A stretch of DNA of 64,000 bases from Mesoterricola silvestris (GTDB lineage Bacteria; Acidobacteriota; Holophagae; Holophagales; Holophagaceae). Shown here piece after piece: positions 1 through 10,080 of the stretch. A program made the translations under genes and the position numbers. The stretch spans positions 2,542,001 through 2,606,000 of the forward strand of contig NZ_AP027080.1 of assembly GCF_030295405.1 (NCBI RefSeq). Direction: 5' to 3'. Position 1 is the stretch's first letter. Each line of letters opens with the position of its first letter. Below the pieces are notes generated by a model. The model worked only from the letters and a program-made list of their open reading frames with translations, did not search any database and had not been told where the DNA came from.

Positions 1-69
1 CTCACTCCAGCTATCACTACCGAACCCAGCATATAGTCATCCCATGAAAACTACAGCATTCCCCCTCAG

Positions 70-250
70 CCAGGAATGACCTGGGTTCAGCGCTTCATCC
101 CCTTCATCCTGATCATCCGATTCATCCCTGTTCCAGCAGGGCCATAGCCGGGATGGGTCGGGGCATGCAGAGCAACTGCGCGCCGCCCCACCTCGGCGCT
201 GGCCCTGCGGGAACAGGGATGAATTGGATGGACTGGATGAAGGGGATAGA
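70..250. repeat. Palindromic repeat, copy A
   Basis: First of four copies of a long imperfect palindrome. The left arm begins with CGCTTCATCCCCTTCATCC at 91 and runs through TTCATCCCTGTTCCAGCAGG. The right arm mirrors it with GGCCCTGCGGGAACAGGGAT and GGATGAAGGGGATA, ending near 250. Even the middle is self-complementary (GCCGGGATGGGTCGG against CCGCCCCACCTCGGC), so the whole unit could fold into one long hairpin. The outer left end carries CCAGG-N5-CCTGG at about 71-84. It lies downstream of phoB. The remainder of 1-451 holds nothing else I recognise; reading frames here are by-products of the repeat or antisense to phoB. Confidence 0.85.
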
Positions 251-451
251 AACCGGAAGTGCCAGATTGGACCTGGTGGCTCCAATGCGGATCGTGATTC
301 CGGGCGAGTTGCCCCGACCGAAAATCCGTGCGATTGGACTTACGGTTTTATGAGGTGGGGTGGGTCGGAAAGTTGGCTAGGCCCCCACGGGAGGCCCCAG
401 GGCCCACCCGGCCGAGTACCACGGGCGAAGGTCCGGGGCACGGCCCCTCGC

Positions 452-1162
452 CTAAGCGTCCACGCTGCCCATGCGGTAGCCGACGCCGACGACGGTCTCG
501 ATCAGGGCGGCGGCGTCGCCCAGTTTGGAGCGCACCCGCCGCACATGGGCGTCGATGGTCCTGCTTTCGCCAAGGTATTCCAATCCCCACACTTGCTGCA
601 GGATCTTCTCCCGGCTGAGCACCCGCCGGGGATTCTGCAGGAAATAGGCCAGGAGCTCGAACTCCCGGCGGGTCAGTTCCAGGGTCTCCCCGTTGACCCG
701 CGCGATGTGCATGTCCAGGTCCACGGAGATGGGACCGAAGGCCAGCTGCTGGTTCCGGGCCCCGGTGTCGATGAAGGAGGCGCGGCGGAGGATGGCGCGG
801 ATGCGGGCCACCAGTTCCCGGCTGGAGTAGGGCTTGGAGATGTAGTCGTCGGCCCCCAGCTCCAGGCCCAGGACCCGGTCGATCTCCTCGTTGCGGGCCG
901 TGACCAGCACCACGGGCAGGGCCCGGTAGCTGGCGTCGGCGCGGATGGCCCTCAGCACGTCCAGGCCGTCCACGTCGGGGAGGGTGAGGTCCAGGAGGGC
1001 CACGTCCAGGCGGGAGGCCTGGCCCGAGGAGGATTGGGAGATGAACCGCAGGGCCTCGCGGCCGGTGCCGAAGGCGGTCAGGGAGAAGCCCTCCCGTTTG
1101 AGATGCTGTTCCAGCCCAAGGCGGATGTCGGCATCGTCTTCGAGGAGGAGGAGGTGGGGCAT
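452..1162 (-). CDS. phoB: PhoB-type response regulator
   Basis: DNA-binding response regulator of the OmpR/PhoB class, 236 aa. The receiver domain occupies about residues 1-120, with the acidic pocket E8-D9-D10, the phospho-acceptor D58 in ALLDLTLPD, and the conserved lysine in the motif SKPYS. A winged-helix domain with the family's R-REFELL and VWG/RTIDAHV-RVRSKLG elements fills residues 130-230. It is the last gene of the pst operon, 11 bp after phoU, which supports assignment as the phosphate-starvation regulator. No PhoR kinase accompanies it, so its cognate kinase must be elsewhere or be one of the hybrid kinases in this window. OmpR-class paralogues look alike; the PhoB name rests mainly on context. 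Confidence 0.9.
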   Translation of the reverse strand: MPHLLLLEDDADIRLGLEQHLKREGFSLTAFGTGREALRFISQSSSGQASRLDVALLDLTLPDVDGLDVLRAIRADASYRALPVVLVTARNEEIDRVLGLELGADDYISKPYSSRELVARIRAILRRASFIDTGARNQQLAFGPISVDLDMHIARVNGETLELTRREFELLAYFLQNPRRVLSREKILQQVWGLEYLGESRTIDAHVRRVRSKLGDAAALIETVVGVGYRMGSVDA

Positions 1163-1173
1163 CGGGACTCCGG

Positions 1174-1848
1174 TCAGCCTTCGGGAGGGGTCTGCAGATA
1201 GGGGTGCTTCACGCTGACGCCGCCGATGATGAAAAGGACCTCCTCGGCGATGTTGGTGGCCTGGTCGGCGATGCGCTCCCAGTTCTTGATGACGATGATG
1301 AGGTGGCTGGCCCGCTCGATGGTCATGGGGTCGGCCAGCATGAGCCGCAGCAATTCCCGGTTGATGAGCACGTAGAGCGCGTCCACCGAGTCGTCCGAGG
1401 CGATGACGGACCGGGCCAGCTCCGCGTCCCCGTTCACGAAGGCGTCCACGGCCCGGCGCACCATGGAGAGGGTCTCCTCGCCGATGCGCCGCAGGGCGTC
1501 GCCCAGCTCCAGGGGGGGCATGGGGTTGAGGATGAGGGCCCGCCGGGCGATGTTGGTGCAGTGGTCGCCGATGCGCTCCAGTTCGGGGACGATCTTGAGG
1601 GTGGAGGCGATGAGCCGCAGATCCGAGGCGAAGGGCGCCCGCAGGGCCAGCAGGTCGATGCAGGCCTGGTCCAGGCGCAACTCCAGCTCGTCCACGCCCT
1701 TGTCCAGGTCGTTGACCCGGCGGGCGTCGGCGTCGCTGCGGTCCAGGAGGGAGGTGTGGGTCAGGAGGATCATCTCCTCCACCTGCCCGGCCATGGCCAG
1801 GAGGCTGAACTTGAGATCCCTGAGTTCGTTGTCGAAGTGGCGCGCCAT
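1174..1848 (-). CDS. phoU: PhoU phosphate signalling protein
   Basis: Cytoplasmic PhoU, 224 aa, the usual length. It couples the state of the Pst transporter to the phosphate two-component system. Two repeated three-helix PhoU bundles are visible, each containing the metal-binding style signature (ERIGDHCTNIA near residue 92 and ERIADQATNIAEE near 190). The start ATG overlaps the pstB stop region (both at 1848), implying translational coupling. Its order pstB-phoU is the standard one, and family identity is secure. Confidence 0.95.
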   Translation of the reverse strand: MARHFDNELRDLKFSLLAMAGQVEEMILLTHTSLLDRSDADARRVNDLDKGVDELELRLDQACIDLLALRAPFASDLRLIASTLKIVPELERIGDHCTNIARRALILNPMPPLELGDALRRIGEETLSMVRRAVDAFVNGDAELARSVIASDDSVDALYVLINRELLRLMLADPMTIERASHLIIVIKNWERIADQATNIAEEVLFIIGGVSVKHPYLQTPPEG

Positions 1849-2741
1849 TAACCGAATCTCCCGCTGATGTAATCCTCGGTCATCCGCACCCTCGGATTGG
1901 TGAACAACATCTCCGTAAGCCCGGTCTCGATGAGCTTACCCATCCAGAAGAACGCCGTAAAGTCACTTACCCGGGCGGCCTGCTGCATGTTGTGGGTGAC
2001 GATCACGATGGTGTAGTCGCGCTTGAGCTCGAAGATCAGTTCCTCGATGCGGGAGGTGGCCAGGGGGTCCAGGGCCGAGCAGGGCTCGTCCATGAGGATC
2101 ACCTCCGGCTGCACCGCCATGGCCCGGGCGATGCACAGGCGCTGCTGCTGCCCGCCCGACAGGCCCAACCCGCTGTCCTTGAGCCGGTCCTTCACTTCGT
2201 CCCAAAGGCCCGAACCGATGAGGCTGCGCTCCACCGCCTCGTCCAGCACGGCCCGGTCCTTGATGCCCTGGATGCGCAAGCCGTAGGCGACGTTTTCATA
2301 AATGCTTTTGGGAAAGGGGTTCGACTTCTGGAACACCATGCCCATGCGCTTGCGCAGGCTGATGACGTCCACCCCGGGGGCGTAGATGTCGTCGTCGCCC
2401 ACCTTGACGCTGCCGGTGATCCGGACGTTGCCGATGAGGTCGTTCATGCGGTTGATGCAGCGCAGCAGGGTGCTCTTGCCGCAGCCCGAAGGTCCGATGA
2501 GGCTCATGACCGAGTGCTCGCGCACCTCCAGGTCGATGTTGAAGAGGGCCTGCTTGGGGCCGTAGAAGAGGCTCACGTCCTCCACCCGCAGCAGGGGCCG
2601 GGCGTTGAGCACCGCGGAATCCGTGAGGGGGACCTCCGTCATGCGGGGCGCGGTCTTGGCGGCGGGCCCGTCTCCGGGCGGCTGGGCCCGGCCCTCGGGC
2701 ACGGGTTCCGGCACGGCGGCGTGGGATTCGAATTCCGTCAT
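1848..2741 (-). CDS. pstB: Phosphate ABC transporter ATPase PstB
   Basis: ATP-binding subunit of the high-affinity phosphate importer. It shows a Walker A (GPSGCGKST), Q-loop, ABC signature ([14 protein letters not shown]), Walker B ([13 protein letters not shown]) and the switch histidine in VTHNMQQA. It carries an N-terminal extension of roughly 45 residues, rich in Pro, Ala and Glu, before the ABC fold; usual PstB proteins are about 250-260 aa. I chose ATG at 2741 because GGAG sits 5 nt upstream; an in-frame ATG at 2759, overlapping the pstA stop as TGATG and preceded by GGAGG, is equally possible and adds six residues. Confidence 0.95.
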   Translation of the reverse strand: MTEFESHAAVPEPVPEGRAQPPGDGPAAKTAPRMTEVPLTDSAVLNARPLLRVEDVSLFYGPKQALFNIDLEVREHSVMSLIGPSGCGKSTLLRCINRMNDLIGNVRITGSVKVGDDDIYAPGVDVISLRKRMGMVFQKSNPFPKSIYENVAYGLRIQGIKDRAVLDEAVERSLIGSGLWDEVKDRLKDSGLGLSGGQQQRLCIARAMAVQPEVILMDEPCSALDPLATSRIEELIFELKRDYTIVIVTHNMQQAARVSDFTAFFWMGKLIETGLTEMLFTNPRVRMTEDYISGRFG

Positions 2742-2758
2742 GGCTTCTCCGGCTGGCA

Positions 2759-4306
2759 TCAGAAGGTACCTCCGCCCATTTTCGCACGCAGGCGGCTGCG
2801 AAGGCGCAGGGCGAACAGATTGAGCACCACCACCACCAGGAGCAGCAGCAGAGCGGTCATGAACACCATGGGCTTGGCGGCTTCGCTGTTGGGGCTCTGG
2901 AAGCCCACGTCGTAGATGTGGAAGCCCAGGTGCATGAATTTGCGGTCCAGGTGCAGGAAGGGGAAGGTGCCGTCCAGGGGCATGGAGGGCGCCAGCTTCA
3001 CCACGCCGGTGAGCATGAGCGGCGCCACTTCCCCGGCGCCCCGGGCCATGGCCAGGATCAGTCCCGTGAGGATGCCGGGCATGGCCCCGGGAATGACCAC
3101 GTTCCAGAGGGTCTGCCAGCGCGTCGCCCCCAGGGCGAGGCTGGCCTCCCGCTGGCTGCGGGGCACGGCCGCCAGGGCCTCCTCCGTGGCCACGATGACC
3201 ACCGGCACCGTGAGCAGGGCCAGGGTGAGGGCCGCCCAGAGGATGCCGCCGGTGCCGAAGGTGGGCGCGGGCAGCCTGTCCGCGAAGAAGAGCCTGTCGA
3301 TGCCCCCGCCCACGAAGTAGACGAAGAACCCCAGCCCGAACACGCCGAAGACGATGGAGGGCACGCCCGCAAGGTTGTTCACGGCGATGCGCAGGGTGCG
3401 AAGGATCCAGCCCTGCCGGGCGTACTCCCGCATGTAGAGCGCGGCCATGACCCCCAGGGGCACCACCAGGACGGACATGAGGAGCACCATCATCACGGTG
3501 CCGAAGATGGCCGGGAAGATGCCCCCCTCGGTGTTGGACTCCCGGGGATCGTCGGCCACGAACTCCCACAGGCGCGAGAGGTAGACCCCGGTCTTGCCCG
3601 GGAAGCCCAGGCGGTTGGAGGGCACCAGGCGCACCACCGAGGTCAGGGGAATGGTCTTGGTCTGGCCGTCCACGGCCTCCAGGGTCACGGTCACCGCGGC
3701 GGACTGGGCCCGGAGGAGCTCCAGGCGGGCCTCGGCGGCGTCGTACTTCGCCTGCAGGGCCTGCATCTTGGCTTCCAGCCCGGGCCTTCCCTTCATCTCC
3801 AGCCGGAGGTCCTCCATCTGGCGGTTGAGCCCGCCGATCTCGTTCTTGTCCAGGCTCCGGATATGCCGGCTCATGGCCAGCGCCGCGGGCCGGAGCCGCG
3901 CGATGGCCGCCAGGGGGTCCCCGGGCAGGGGCTGGCCGTCCTTCTCCAGGCTCTTCACCCGGCCCACAAAGATGCCGTACTCCAGCCGCTCCACCACCAC
4001 CACGTCCGGGGGGGTGGAAAGGGGCCCCAGCTCCCCGCGGGGCACCCACCGGTAGTCCTGGCCGAAGAGATCCCGGTTGCCGGTGTGGAACTGGACCTTG
4101 TCCGGCTCCTGGCCGGTGATCTCCCCCAGGATGGGGCCCTGGGCCGTCTGGGCCGCCACCAGGGGCGCCGGCCAGAAGAACCCCAGCCCCTTGGCCCCGA
4201 TGTACCCCACCAGCCCGAAGATCATGAGCAGGCAGAAGGCCAGGGTGGCCCCGGAGAACCAGATCAGGGCGCTGCCCCGCCGCCACCATTCGCGAAGGTT
4301 CATCAT
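2759..4306 (-). CDS. pstA: Phosphate ABC transporter permease PstA (long form)
   Basis: Inner-membrane permease of the Pst importer. At 515 aa it is far longer than the roughly 280-300 aa short-form PstA. One membrane segment lies near residues 12-35. A periplasmic insertion of about 200 residues follows, including a coiled-coil-like stretch (about residues 115-165). The permease core with five or so membrane spans fills the second half, including the cytoplasmic EAA loop around [11 protein letters not shown] that contacts PstB. Pseudomonas-type PstA proteins have a comparable long form. The start overlaps the pstC stop as TGATG at 4306. Confidence 0.93.
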   Translation of the reverse strand: MMNLREWWRRGSALIWFSGATLAFCLLMIFGLVGYIGAKGLGFFWPAPLVAAQTAQGPILGEITGQEPDKVQFHTGNRDLFGQDYRWVPRGELGPLSTPPDVVVVERLEYGIFVGRVKSLEKDGQPLPGDPLAAIARLRPAALAMSRHIRSLDKNEIGGLNRQMEDLRLEMKGRPGLEAKMQALQAKYDAAEARLELLRAQSAAVTVTLEAVDGQTKTIPLTSVVRLVPSNRLGFPGKTGVYLSRLWEFVADDPRESNTEGGIFPAIFGTVMMVLLMSVLVVPLGVMAALYMREYARQGWILRTLRIAVNNLAGVPSIVFGVFGLGFFVYFVGGGIDRLFFADRLPAPTFGTGGILWAALTLALLTVPVVIVATEEALAAVPRSQREASLALGATRWQTLWNVVIPGAMPGILTGLILAMARGAGEVAPLMLTGVVKLAPSMPLDGTFPFLHLDRKFMHLGFHIYDVGFQSPNSEAAKPMVFMTALLLLLVVVVLNLFALRLRSRLRAKMGGGTF

Positions 4307-6465
4307 CAGAAGGACTCGTAGCGCTTGCGCAGGTGCTGGCGGACCAGCTCGGCGGCGGTGTTGAGGAGGAAGGTGAGGCAGAAGAGGAGGGCGGCGGTGA
4401 AGAAGAGCAGCCGGTAGAGGCTGCCGTGCACCGGCGCCTCCGGGGTCTCCACGGCGATGTTGGCGGCCAGGGTGCGCATGCCGTTGAAGGGGCTCCACTC
4501 CATCACGGGGGTGTTGCCGGTGGCCATGAGCACGATCATCGTCTCCCCGATGGCCCGGCCCAGGCCCACCATGACCGCGGAGAAGATGCCCGGGCTGGCC
4601 GTGGGCAGGACCACGCGCCAGGCCGTCTGCCAGGGGCTCGCCCCGCAGGCCAGGCTGGCCGAGGTGAGGGACTTGGGCACCGCGCTCAGGGCGTCCTCGC
4701 TGATGGTGAAGATGATGGGGATCACCGCGAAGCCCATGGCGAAGCCCACCACCAGGCTGTTGCGCACGTCGTAGGTGATCCCGTGGGCCGCCAGGAGCCA
4801 GTTGCGGTAGTCGCCGCCCAGGAAGGCCCGCTCGAAGCGCGGCCCCACCCAGGTGGCCAGGCCCAGCCCCGCCAGGAGGAGCGGGACGATCCACAGCACC
4901 TCCCAGCCCGTGCCCCAGCCCAGGCGGATGCGCCGGGGCAGCCGGCTCCACAGGGGGAAGACCGCCAGGGCCAGGACCAGGATCACCGCGGGCAGCACCA
5001 GGATGCTGGCCGCGGAGCGCTCGAAGAGGGGCGCCAGCACGAGCCCGGCCAGGAAGCCCAGCACCACGGAGGGCAGGGCGGCCATGATCTCGATGAGGGG
5101 CTTGATGGCGTCCCGGAGCCGGGGAGAGGCGAACTGGCTGGTGTAGAGGGCCCCGAGGATGGCCAGGGGCAGGGCGAAGATCATGGCGTAGAGGGTGCCC
5201 TTGAGGGTGCCGAAGAGCAGGGGCATGAGGCTCAGCTTGGGCTCGGAATCATCCGAGCCCCCGCTGCTCTGCCACACGTACTCGGGCTTCTCGTAGCTCT
5301 CGTAGTGGACCTTGCCCCACAGGGTGCGCAGGCTGATCTCCGCGTGGGGGGCGTCCAGGGTCCAGGAGCGCAGGGCCCCGGAGGCGTCCGCGGCCAGGAT
5401 CACGTCCCCCCGGGCCGTGATGGCGCCGGAGCGGATGCCCTGGCCCCGGGCCTGGAGCAGGCGCTTTTCGGTGGTGAGGTGGTCCACGGCCACCATGCCC
5501 TCGGACCACACCAGGAACCGCTTGTCCCGCTGGCCCGCCATGAAGCCCCCCACGGCCCCGGCCATGGGCTGGAAGCGGTGGAATTCCTGCAGGGAGAAGG
5601 CCCCGTCCCGGTTGAAGAGCTGGAAGGCGGCCAGGGATCCCTTGGCCCCGCCCACCAGGAGGGCGGCGTGCCCCAGATCGAAGCCCAGGGCCGTGACCGG
5701 CTCGCCCAGGGAGCCCGAGGCCGCCAGGGCCGTGGATTCCCCGGCGCTGTAGGCGAGCACGCCGCCCTGGGAGGTCCCCAGGAACAGCATGGAACCGTCG
5801 GCGCTCCACCGGGCGCACGAAACGGTGCCCTCCAGGGGCACCGGGTTCCACACGGGGGGCGCCGTGGCGTCCTCGGCGGTCTCCGCCCACACCGGGCGGC
5901 CCTGGCCGTCCCGGGCCGCGATGCGCCAGGTGGCCGAAGGGGCGATGCCCGAGGCGGGCATGGCGCGGGCGTGGAGCAGGCCCGCCACGCCCGGGGCGGG
6001 CTGGATCCCCTTCCAGTCCGGGTTGGGGGTCCATTTCGCCGGGTCCTTCTCCTCCGCGGGCTTGTCCCAGCCCAGGGTGGCGAAGGCGATGCGCCCGTCG
6101 GCGCCCAGGGCGGCGAAGGCCCCCTGGGCGTTGACGGCGGTGAGGGAGCGCCAGGGCAGGGCGGGGCCGCCCGGGGGCACCGGCAGCTCCCGGCCCCCGG
6201 CGAAGGCCCGGAGCCCCGCCGCGGGATCCGCGGTGAAGAACGCCTTGCCGCTTTCGTCGGCGGCCATGGACGCGAAGGCCGGCACCCGTTCCGCCGCGCG
6301 CTCCCGCACCCGGGGCCCCCGGAAGATGGGGTAGGCCTCCTTGCCGATGAAGACGAGAATGCCCAGCACGGCAGCGATGATGGTCATCCCCCCCAGGGTG
6401 ATGACCCAGTCCATGACCCGGTCCAGGCGCCTGGCCCTGTTCTGGATGGTGGAAGCGCTGCGCAT
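4306..6465 (-). CDS. pstC: Phosphate ABC transporter permease PstC (long form)
   Basis: Partner permease to PstA, 719 aa, more than twice the size of the short form. One membrane segment near residues 18-42 is followed by about 330 residues predicted to be periplasmic, with repeated glycine-rich blade-like segments (for example around [11 protein letters not shown] and [10 protein letters not shown]) that suggest a beta-propeller. The permease domain starts near residue 405 and contains the EAA loop around [11 protein letters not shown]. The large extracytoplasmic part may bind PstS or sense the periplasm; that is inference. It is translationally coupled to pstA. Confidence 0.93.
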   Translation of the reverse strand: MRSASTIQNRARRLDRVMDWVITLGGMTIIAAVLGILVFIGKEAYPIFRGPRVRERAAERVPAFASMAADESGKAFFTADPAAGLRAFAGGRELPVPPGGPALPWRSLTAVNAQGAFAALGADGRIAFATLGWDKPAEEKDPAKWTPNPDWKGIQPAPGVAGLLHARAMPASGIAPSATWRIAARDGQGRPVWAETAEDATAPPVWNPVPLEGTVSCARWSADGSMLFLGTSQGGVLAYSAGESTALAASGSLGEPVTALGFDLGHAALLVGGAKGSLAAFQLFNRDGAFSLQEFHRFQPMAGAVGGFMAGQRDKRFLVWSEGMVAVDHLTTEKRLLQARGQGIRSGAITARGDVILAADASGALRSWTLDAPHAEISLRTLWGKVHYESYEKPEYVWQSSGGSDDSEPKLSLMPLLFGTLKGTLYAMIFALPLAILGALYTSQFASPRLRDAIKPLIEIMAALPSVVLGFLAGLVLAPLFERSAASILVLPAVILVLALAVFPLWSRLPRRIRLGWGTGWEVLWIVPLLLAGLGLATWVGPRFERAFLGGDYRNWLLAAHGITYDVRNSLVVGFAMGFAVIPIIFTISEDALSAVPKSLTSASLACGASPWQTAWRVVLPTASPGIFSAVMVGLGRAIGETMIVLMATGNTPVMEWSPFNGMRTLAANIAVETPEAPVHGSLYRLLFFTAALLFCLTFLLNTAAELVRQHLRKRYESF

Positions 6466-6484
6466 GCTGGGCTTTTCCCTTCGG

Positions 6485-7453
6485 CTACTTGAGGTTCTTG
6501 AGCTGCTCGTCGACCATCTTCTTGGGCAGGGGGTAGTAGCCGTCCTTGATGACCACTTCCTGGCCCTGCTTGCTGAGGATGAAGGTGATGAACTGCCTGA
6601 CCAGGGGATCCAGGCCCTTCTTGGGATCCATGTTCACATAGATGTAGAGGGCCCGGGCCAGGGGATAGGTGCCGTTGAGGGCGTTGGCGTAGGTGGCCTC
6701 GAAGGCCTTGCCGCCGTTCTTGGCGGGGTTGGACAGGGGCACGGCGCGCACTTCGGAGGTCTTGTAGCCGATGCCCGAGTAGCCGATGGCGAACTTGTCG
6801 GTGCCCACGCTCTGCACCACGGAACTGGAACCGGGCTGCTCCTTGACGGTGTCCTTGTAGTCGCCGTTGCCCAGCACGTGCTCCTTGAAGAAGCCGTAGG
6901 TGCCCGAGGCGCTGTTGCGGCCGTAGATGGAGATGGGCTTGGAGGCCCACTCGCCGGTGAGGCCCAGCTGCTTCCAGGCCGCGATATCGGCCACGCCGGA
7001 CTTGCGGGTCTTGGAGAAGATGCCGTCCAGGTCCTTGACGGAGAGGGCCTTGATCTTGTTGTCCTTGTGCACGAAGACGCCCAGGGTGTCCAGGGCCACC
7101 GAGATGCGGGTGGGCTTGTAGCCGAACTTCTTCTCGAACTGGTCGATCTCCCCCGCCTTCATTTCGCGGCTCATGGGGCCGATCTGGGCGGTGCCGGAAA
7201 TGAGGGCCGGGGGGGCGGTGCCCGAACCCTTGCCTTCCACCTGGATCTTGACGCCGGGGTAGCTGGCCTTGAAGGCCTCGACCCAGAAGGTCATGCAGTT
7301 GTTCAGGCTGTCGCTGCCCACGGAATTGAGGGTTCCGGTGACCCCGGCCACCTTCTTGTAGGACTGCAGCTTGGGATCCACCTTCACGACCCCCTGGGCC
7401 GACAGGGTGCAGCCGATCGCGAGGATGGCCGCCAGACTCAGGATCTTCTTCAT
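6485..7453 (-). CDS. pstS: Phosphate-binding protein PstS
   Basis: Periplasmic phosphate-binding protein, 322 aa, with a clear signal peptide (MKKILSLAAILAIGCTLSAQ). Family features include the N-terminal VGSDSLNN phosphate-loop equivalent, the GSGTAPP segment, and S-R-M near residue 90. The C-terminal lobe includes a VQSVGTDKFAIGYSG stretch. AAGGAG lies 5 nt upstream of the ATG. It is the first gene of the operon pstS-pstC-pstA-pstB-phoU-phoB, separated from pstC by 19 bp. A second, more divergent phosphate-binding-like protein is encoded at 31804-32643. Confidence 0.94.
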   Translation of the reverse strand: MKKILSLAAILAIGCTLSAQGVVKVDPKLQSYKKVAGVTGTLNSVGSDSLNNCMTFWVEAFKASYPGVKIQVEGKGSGTAPPALISGTAQIGPMSREMKAGEIDQFEKKFGYKPTRISVALDTLGVFVHKDNKIKALSVKDLDGIFSKTRKSGVADIAAWKQLGLTGEWASKPISIYGRNSASGTYGFFKEHVLGNGDYKDTVKEQPGSSSVVQSVGTDKFAIGYSGIGYKTSEVRAVPLSNPAKNGGKAFEATYANALNGTYPLARALYIYVNMDPKKGLDPLVRQFITFILSKQGQEVVIKDGYYPLPKKMVDEQLKNLK

Positions 7454-7809
7454 GGATGCTCCTTAAGCAACAGAAACCAGCATCGGACGCGCCTTCAAAC
7501 ATGTTGAGACACACACGTTAATTCGGTGTAACCCCGGACGTTTTTTAACTTCGCCGTCCAAAGCGAATATTTTGGGGAATTTAGCTGATGCCCCCTTGCC
7601 CTTGCGCCCCGGCGATGGGAGAATGCCCCTAGCCAAAGCGGGCCGGAGCCAGCGCGTCACTTTGGCCAATCCCCATCCGGGGCGGTCCCAGGGAATCGAG
7701 ACCCCCCCAATCCCATCCCAATCCATCCATTCTCAGACCCCCATCCCCAACCCGATCGTTTAGCCCGACCGCCTTTGAACGGCCGAGGGTCTATTCCAAG
7801 GAGATCGTT
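7454..7809. promoter_or_regulatory. Divergent pstS / rng upstream region
   Basis: 356 bp between two divergent genes. The pstS-proximal 150 bp is clearly AT-richer than the rest. On the minus strand GTTACAC-CGAA-TTAACGT (about 7518-7535) has the 7-4-7 layout of a Pho box, but the bases match the proteobacterial consensus poorly, so I treat it only as a candidate PhoB site. On the plus side the long leader of the RNase gene contains a weak hairpin around CCGACCGCCTTTGAACGGCCGAGG (about 7767-7791). No ORF or RNA gene is evident. Confidence 0.35.
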
Positions 7810-10065
7810 TTGCCCAGAAAAACAATGCTTATCAATGCCACGGACTCGGAGGAGATCCGTGTGGCGACCCTCGTGGACGGCGTCCTTTCGGACTTCGATA
7901 TCGAGTTCGTCCACAACGAGAAGATTAAAGGCAATATCTACAAGGCCAAGGTGGTGCGGGTGGACCAGAGCCTCCAGGCCGCGTTCATCCACTACGGCGG
8001 CCAGAAGAACGGCTTCCTGCCCATCGGCGAGCTGCCCAAGGACCTGGTGAGCCCCGACGGCCGCCGGGGCCGCATCCAGGACCTGCTCAACCGCGACCAG
8101 GAGATCATGGTCCAGGCCGTGCGCGAGGAGCTGGGGTCCAAGGGCGCCATGATGACCGCCCAGATCTCCCTGCCGGGCCGCTACCTGGTGCTCACGCCGG
8201 GCAATCCCACCAACGGCATCAGCCGCAAGATCGAGAGCCGCGAGGAGCGGGAGCACTTCAAGCGCCTCATCGACGAGCTGGAGATCCCCCGCAGCTTCGG
8301 CGTCATCGTGCGCACCGCCAGCCTGGGCGTGACCAAGGAGGACTTCCAGCGGGACCTGGACTACCTCCTGGACACCTACAAGGAGGTGCAGAACCGCTAC
8401 AAACACCGCCAGGGCGCGGGCCTCGTGTGGCAGGAGGACGACGTCGTCACCCGCACCCTCCGCGACGCCTTCACCAAGGACATCGAGGAAGTGCACATCG
8501 ACGACCTGGAGACCTTCCACGCCGCCCAGGGCTTCTTCAAGCGCACCATGCCCCAGCACCTGGGGGTCCTGAAGCACTACATCGGCAAGAAGCCGCTGTT
8601 CAGCAAGTTCTCCACCGAGGAGCAGATCGACCGCGTCTACGGGCGCAAGGTGCCCCTGCCTTCGGGCGGCGCCCTGGCCATCGACCAGACTGAAGCCCTG
8701 GTGGCCATCGATGTGAACTCCGGCAAGACCACCGGCGACAACGTCGAGGACATGGCCTTCAAGACCAACATGGAGGCCGCCGAGGAAGCCGCTCGCCAGC
8801 TTCGCCTGCGGGACCTGGCCGGCCTGGTGGTGATCGATTTCATCGACATGAAGCGCGAGGGCAACAACCGCGCCGTCATGGAGCGCCTGGTGGAGTGCCT
8901 GGAGGAGGACAAGGCCCGCATGGAGGTGGGCAAGATCAACCGCTTCGGCGTGCTGGTCATGACCCGCCAGCGCCTGCGGCCCTCCCTGCAGCACGTCACC
9001 CACGAAGCCTGCCCCACCTGCCAGGGCACCGGCAAGGTCAAGAGCATCGAGGCCCTGGTGCTGTCCGTGGTGCGGCGCATCAAGGCGATCCTCAGCCGGG
9101 ACGCCATCGCCGAGATCCGCGTCAAGCTCATGCCCGCCATCGCCCTGGCCGTGCTGAACCAGAAGCGCAAGGACCTGTGCGCCCTGGAGGACATGCACGA
9201 TTCCCGCATCGTCATCGTGGCCGACCCGGAGATCCCCTTCGGCGAAATGGCCGCGGAGATCGAGCGCGCCGAGGAGGAGCCCGCCGAGAAGGTGGCCGCC
9301 CGTCCCGAGCGCCCCCGGGACCTGGACGAGGAGACCGTCGTCCTGGGCGGCGACAGCCCCATTTCCTTCGACAAGGCCCTGGGCGAGGAGACCCGCAAGC
9401 CCGGCCGCTCCCCCCGCACCGAGTCCCGCCGCGAACCCGAAGCGGCCCCCGCCCCGGCGGCCGCCCCCACCCACGCGGAGATCAAGTACGACCGCCGCGA
9501 CGCCCAGCGGGCCGCCCTGGAGGAGCGGGAGCGCCTGCGCGCCCTCTTTGAAAGCGCCAAGCCCCTGGACGAAGTGGACGGCGCCCCCGCCGCCGAACCC
9601 GTGGAGGAGGAGAAGGCCCCCTCCGGCCGCCGTCGCTCCCGGGGAGGCCGCAAGCCCGCCGCCGCCGCCCCCGTGGAAGCCCCCCAGGCGCCCGTGGCGG
9701 AGCCCGCTCCCGAACCGGAGCCCGTGGCCGCCCCCGAGCCGGAACCCGTGGCCGCCCCGGAGCCGGAGCCCGCGCCCCTGCTGCTGACCGCCGACCTCCT
9801 GGCCGACCTGCTCACCCCGGCCCCCCGGGTGAAGTTCCAGTCCAAGGCGGAACCCGAGCCCGAGGCCCCCGCGAAGAAGGGACGCCCCGCCAAGGCCAAG
9901 GCCCCCAAGGCCGCCAAGGGCGAGCCGAAGGCCGAGCCCAAGGCCGAGGAGCCTGCCGTCGTCATCAAGGCGGACCCCAAACCTGCCAAACGGGCTTCCA
10001 AGCCCAAGCCCGCCCCCGAAGCCGAGGCCCCCGCCGCACCCAAGCCGCGGGCCCGCAAGAAATGA
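7810..10065 (+). CDS. rng: Ribonuclease G/E family endoribonuclease
   Basis: Single-strand endoribonuclease for mRNA turnover and rRNA maturation, 751 aa. The start is TTG at 7810, with AAGGAG 6 nt upstream. The S1 domain lies around residues 38-130. The DNase-I-like catalytic part has D300 (VAIDVNSGK) and D342 (VVIDFIDM), and the zinc-link CPTCQGTGK at about 399-407. The catalytic half resembles RNase G, but a 250-residue low-complexity tail follows (residues 500-751): it is rich in Pro, Glu, Ala and Lys, with tandem PEPEPVAA units near 635. That tail is reminiscent of RNase E scaffolds. Whether the tail binds partners is not visible from sequence. Confidence 0.92.
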   Translation: MPRKTMLINATDSEEIRVATLVDGVLSDFDIEFVHNEKIKGNIYKAKVVRVDQSLQAAFIHYGGQKNGFLPIGELPKDLVSPDGRRGRIQDLLNRDQEIMVQAVREELGSKGAMMTAQISLPGRYLVLTPGNPTNGISRKIESREEREHFKRLIDELEIPRSFGVIVRTASLGVTKEDFQRDLDYLLDTYKEVQNRYKHRQGAGLVWQEDDVVTRTLRDAFTKDIEEVHIDDLETFHAAQGFFKRTMPQHLGVLKHYIGKKPLFSKFSTEEQIDRVYGRKVPLPSGGALAIDQTEALVAIDVNSGKTTGDNVEDMAFKTNMEAAEEAARQLRLRDLAGLVVIDFIDMKREGNNRAVMERLVECLEEDKARMEVGKINRFGVLVMTRQRLRPSLQHVTHEACPTCQGTGKVKSIEALVLSVVRRIKAILSRDAIAEIRVKLMPAIALAVLNQKRKDLCALEDMHDSRIVIVADPEIPFGEMAAEIERAEEEPAEKVAARPERPRDLDEETVVLGGDSPISFDKALGEETRKPGRSPRTESRREPEAAPAPAAAPTHAEIKYDRRDAQRAALEERERLRALFESAKPLDEVDGAPAAEPVEEEKAPSGRRRSRGGRKPAAAAPVEAPQAPVAEPAPEPEPVAAPEPEPVAAPEPEPAPLLLTADLLADLLTPAPRVKFQSKAEPEPEAPAKKGRPAKAKAPKAAKGEPKAEPKAEEPAVVIKADPKPAKRASKPKPAPEAEAPAAPKPRARKK

Positions 10066-10080
10066 TCGTGAGGTAATCCC

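Noticed and set aside
70-250. CRISPR-like array from the TTCATCC units
   Set aside because: The units are adjacent, degenerate and palindromic, with no spacers and no cas genes.
224-1201. 325-codon plus-strand frame opposite phoB
   Set aside because: Antisense of phoB joined to the repeat; no protein-family features.
7518-7535. Pho box upstream of pstS
   Set aside because: The 7-4-7 spacing is right but the bases diverge from the known consensus, so I kept it only as a weak candidate inside the intergenic entry.
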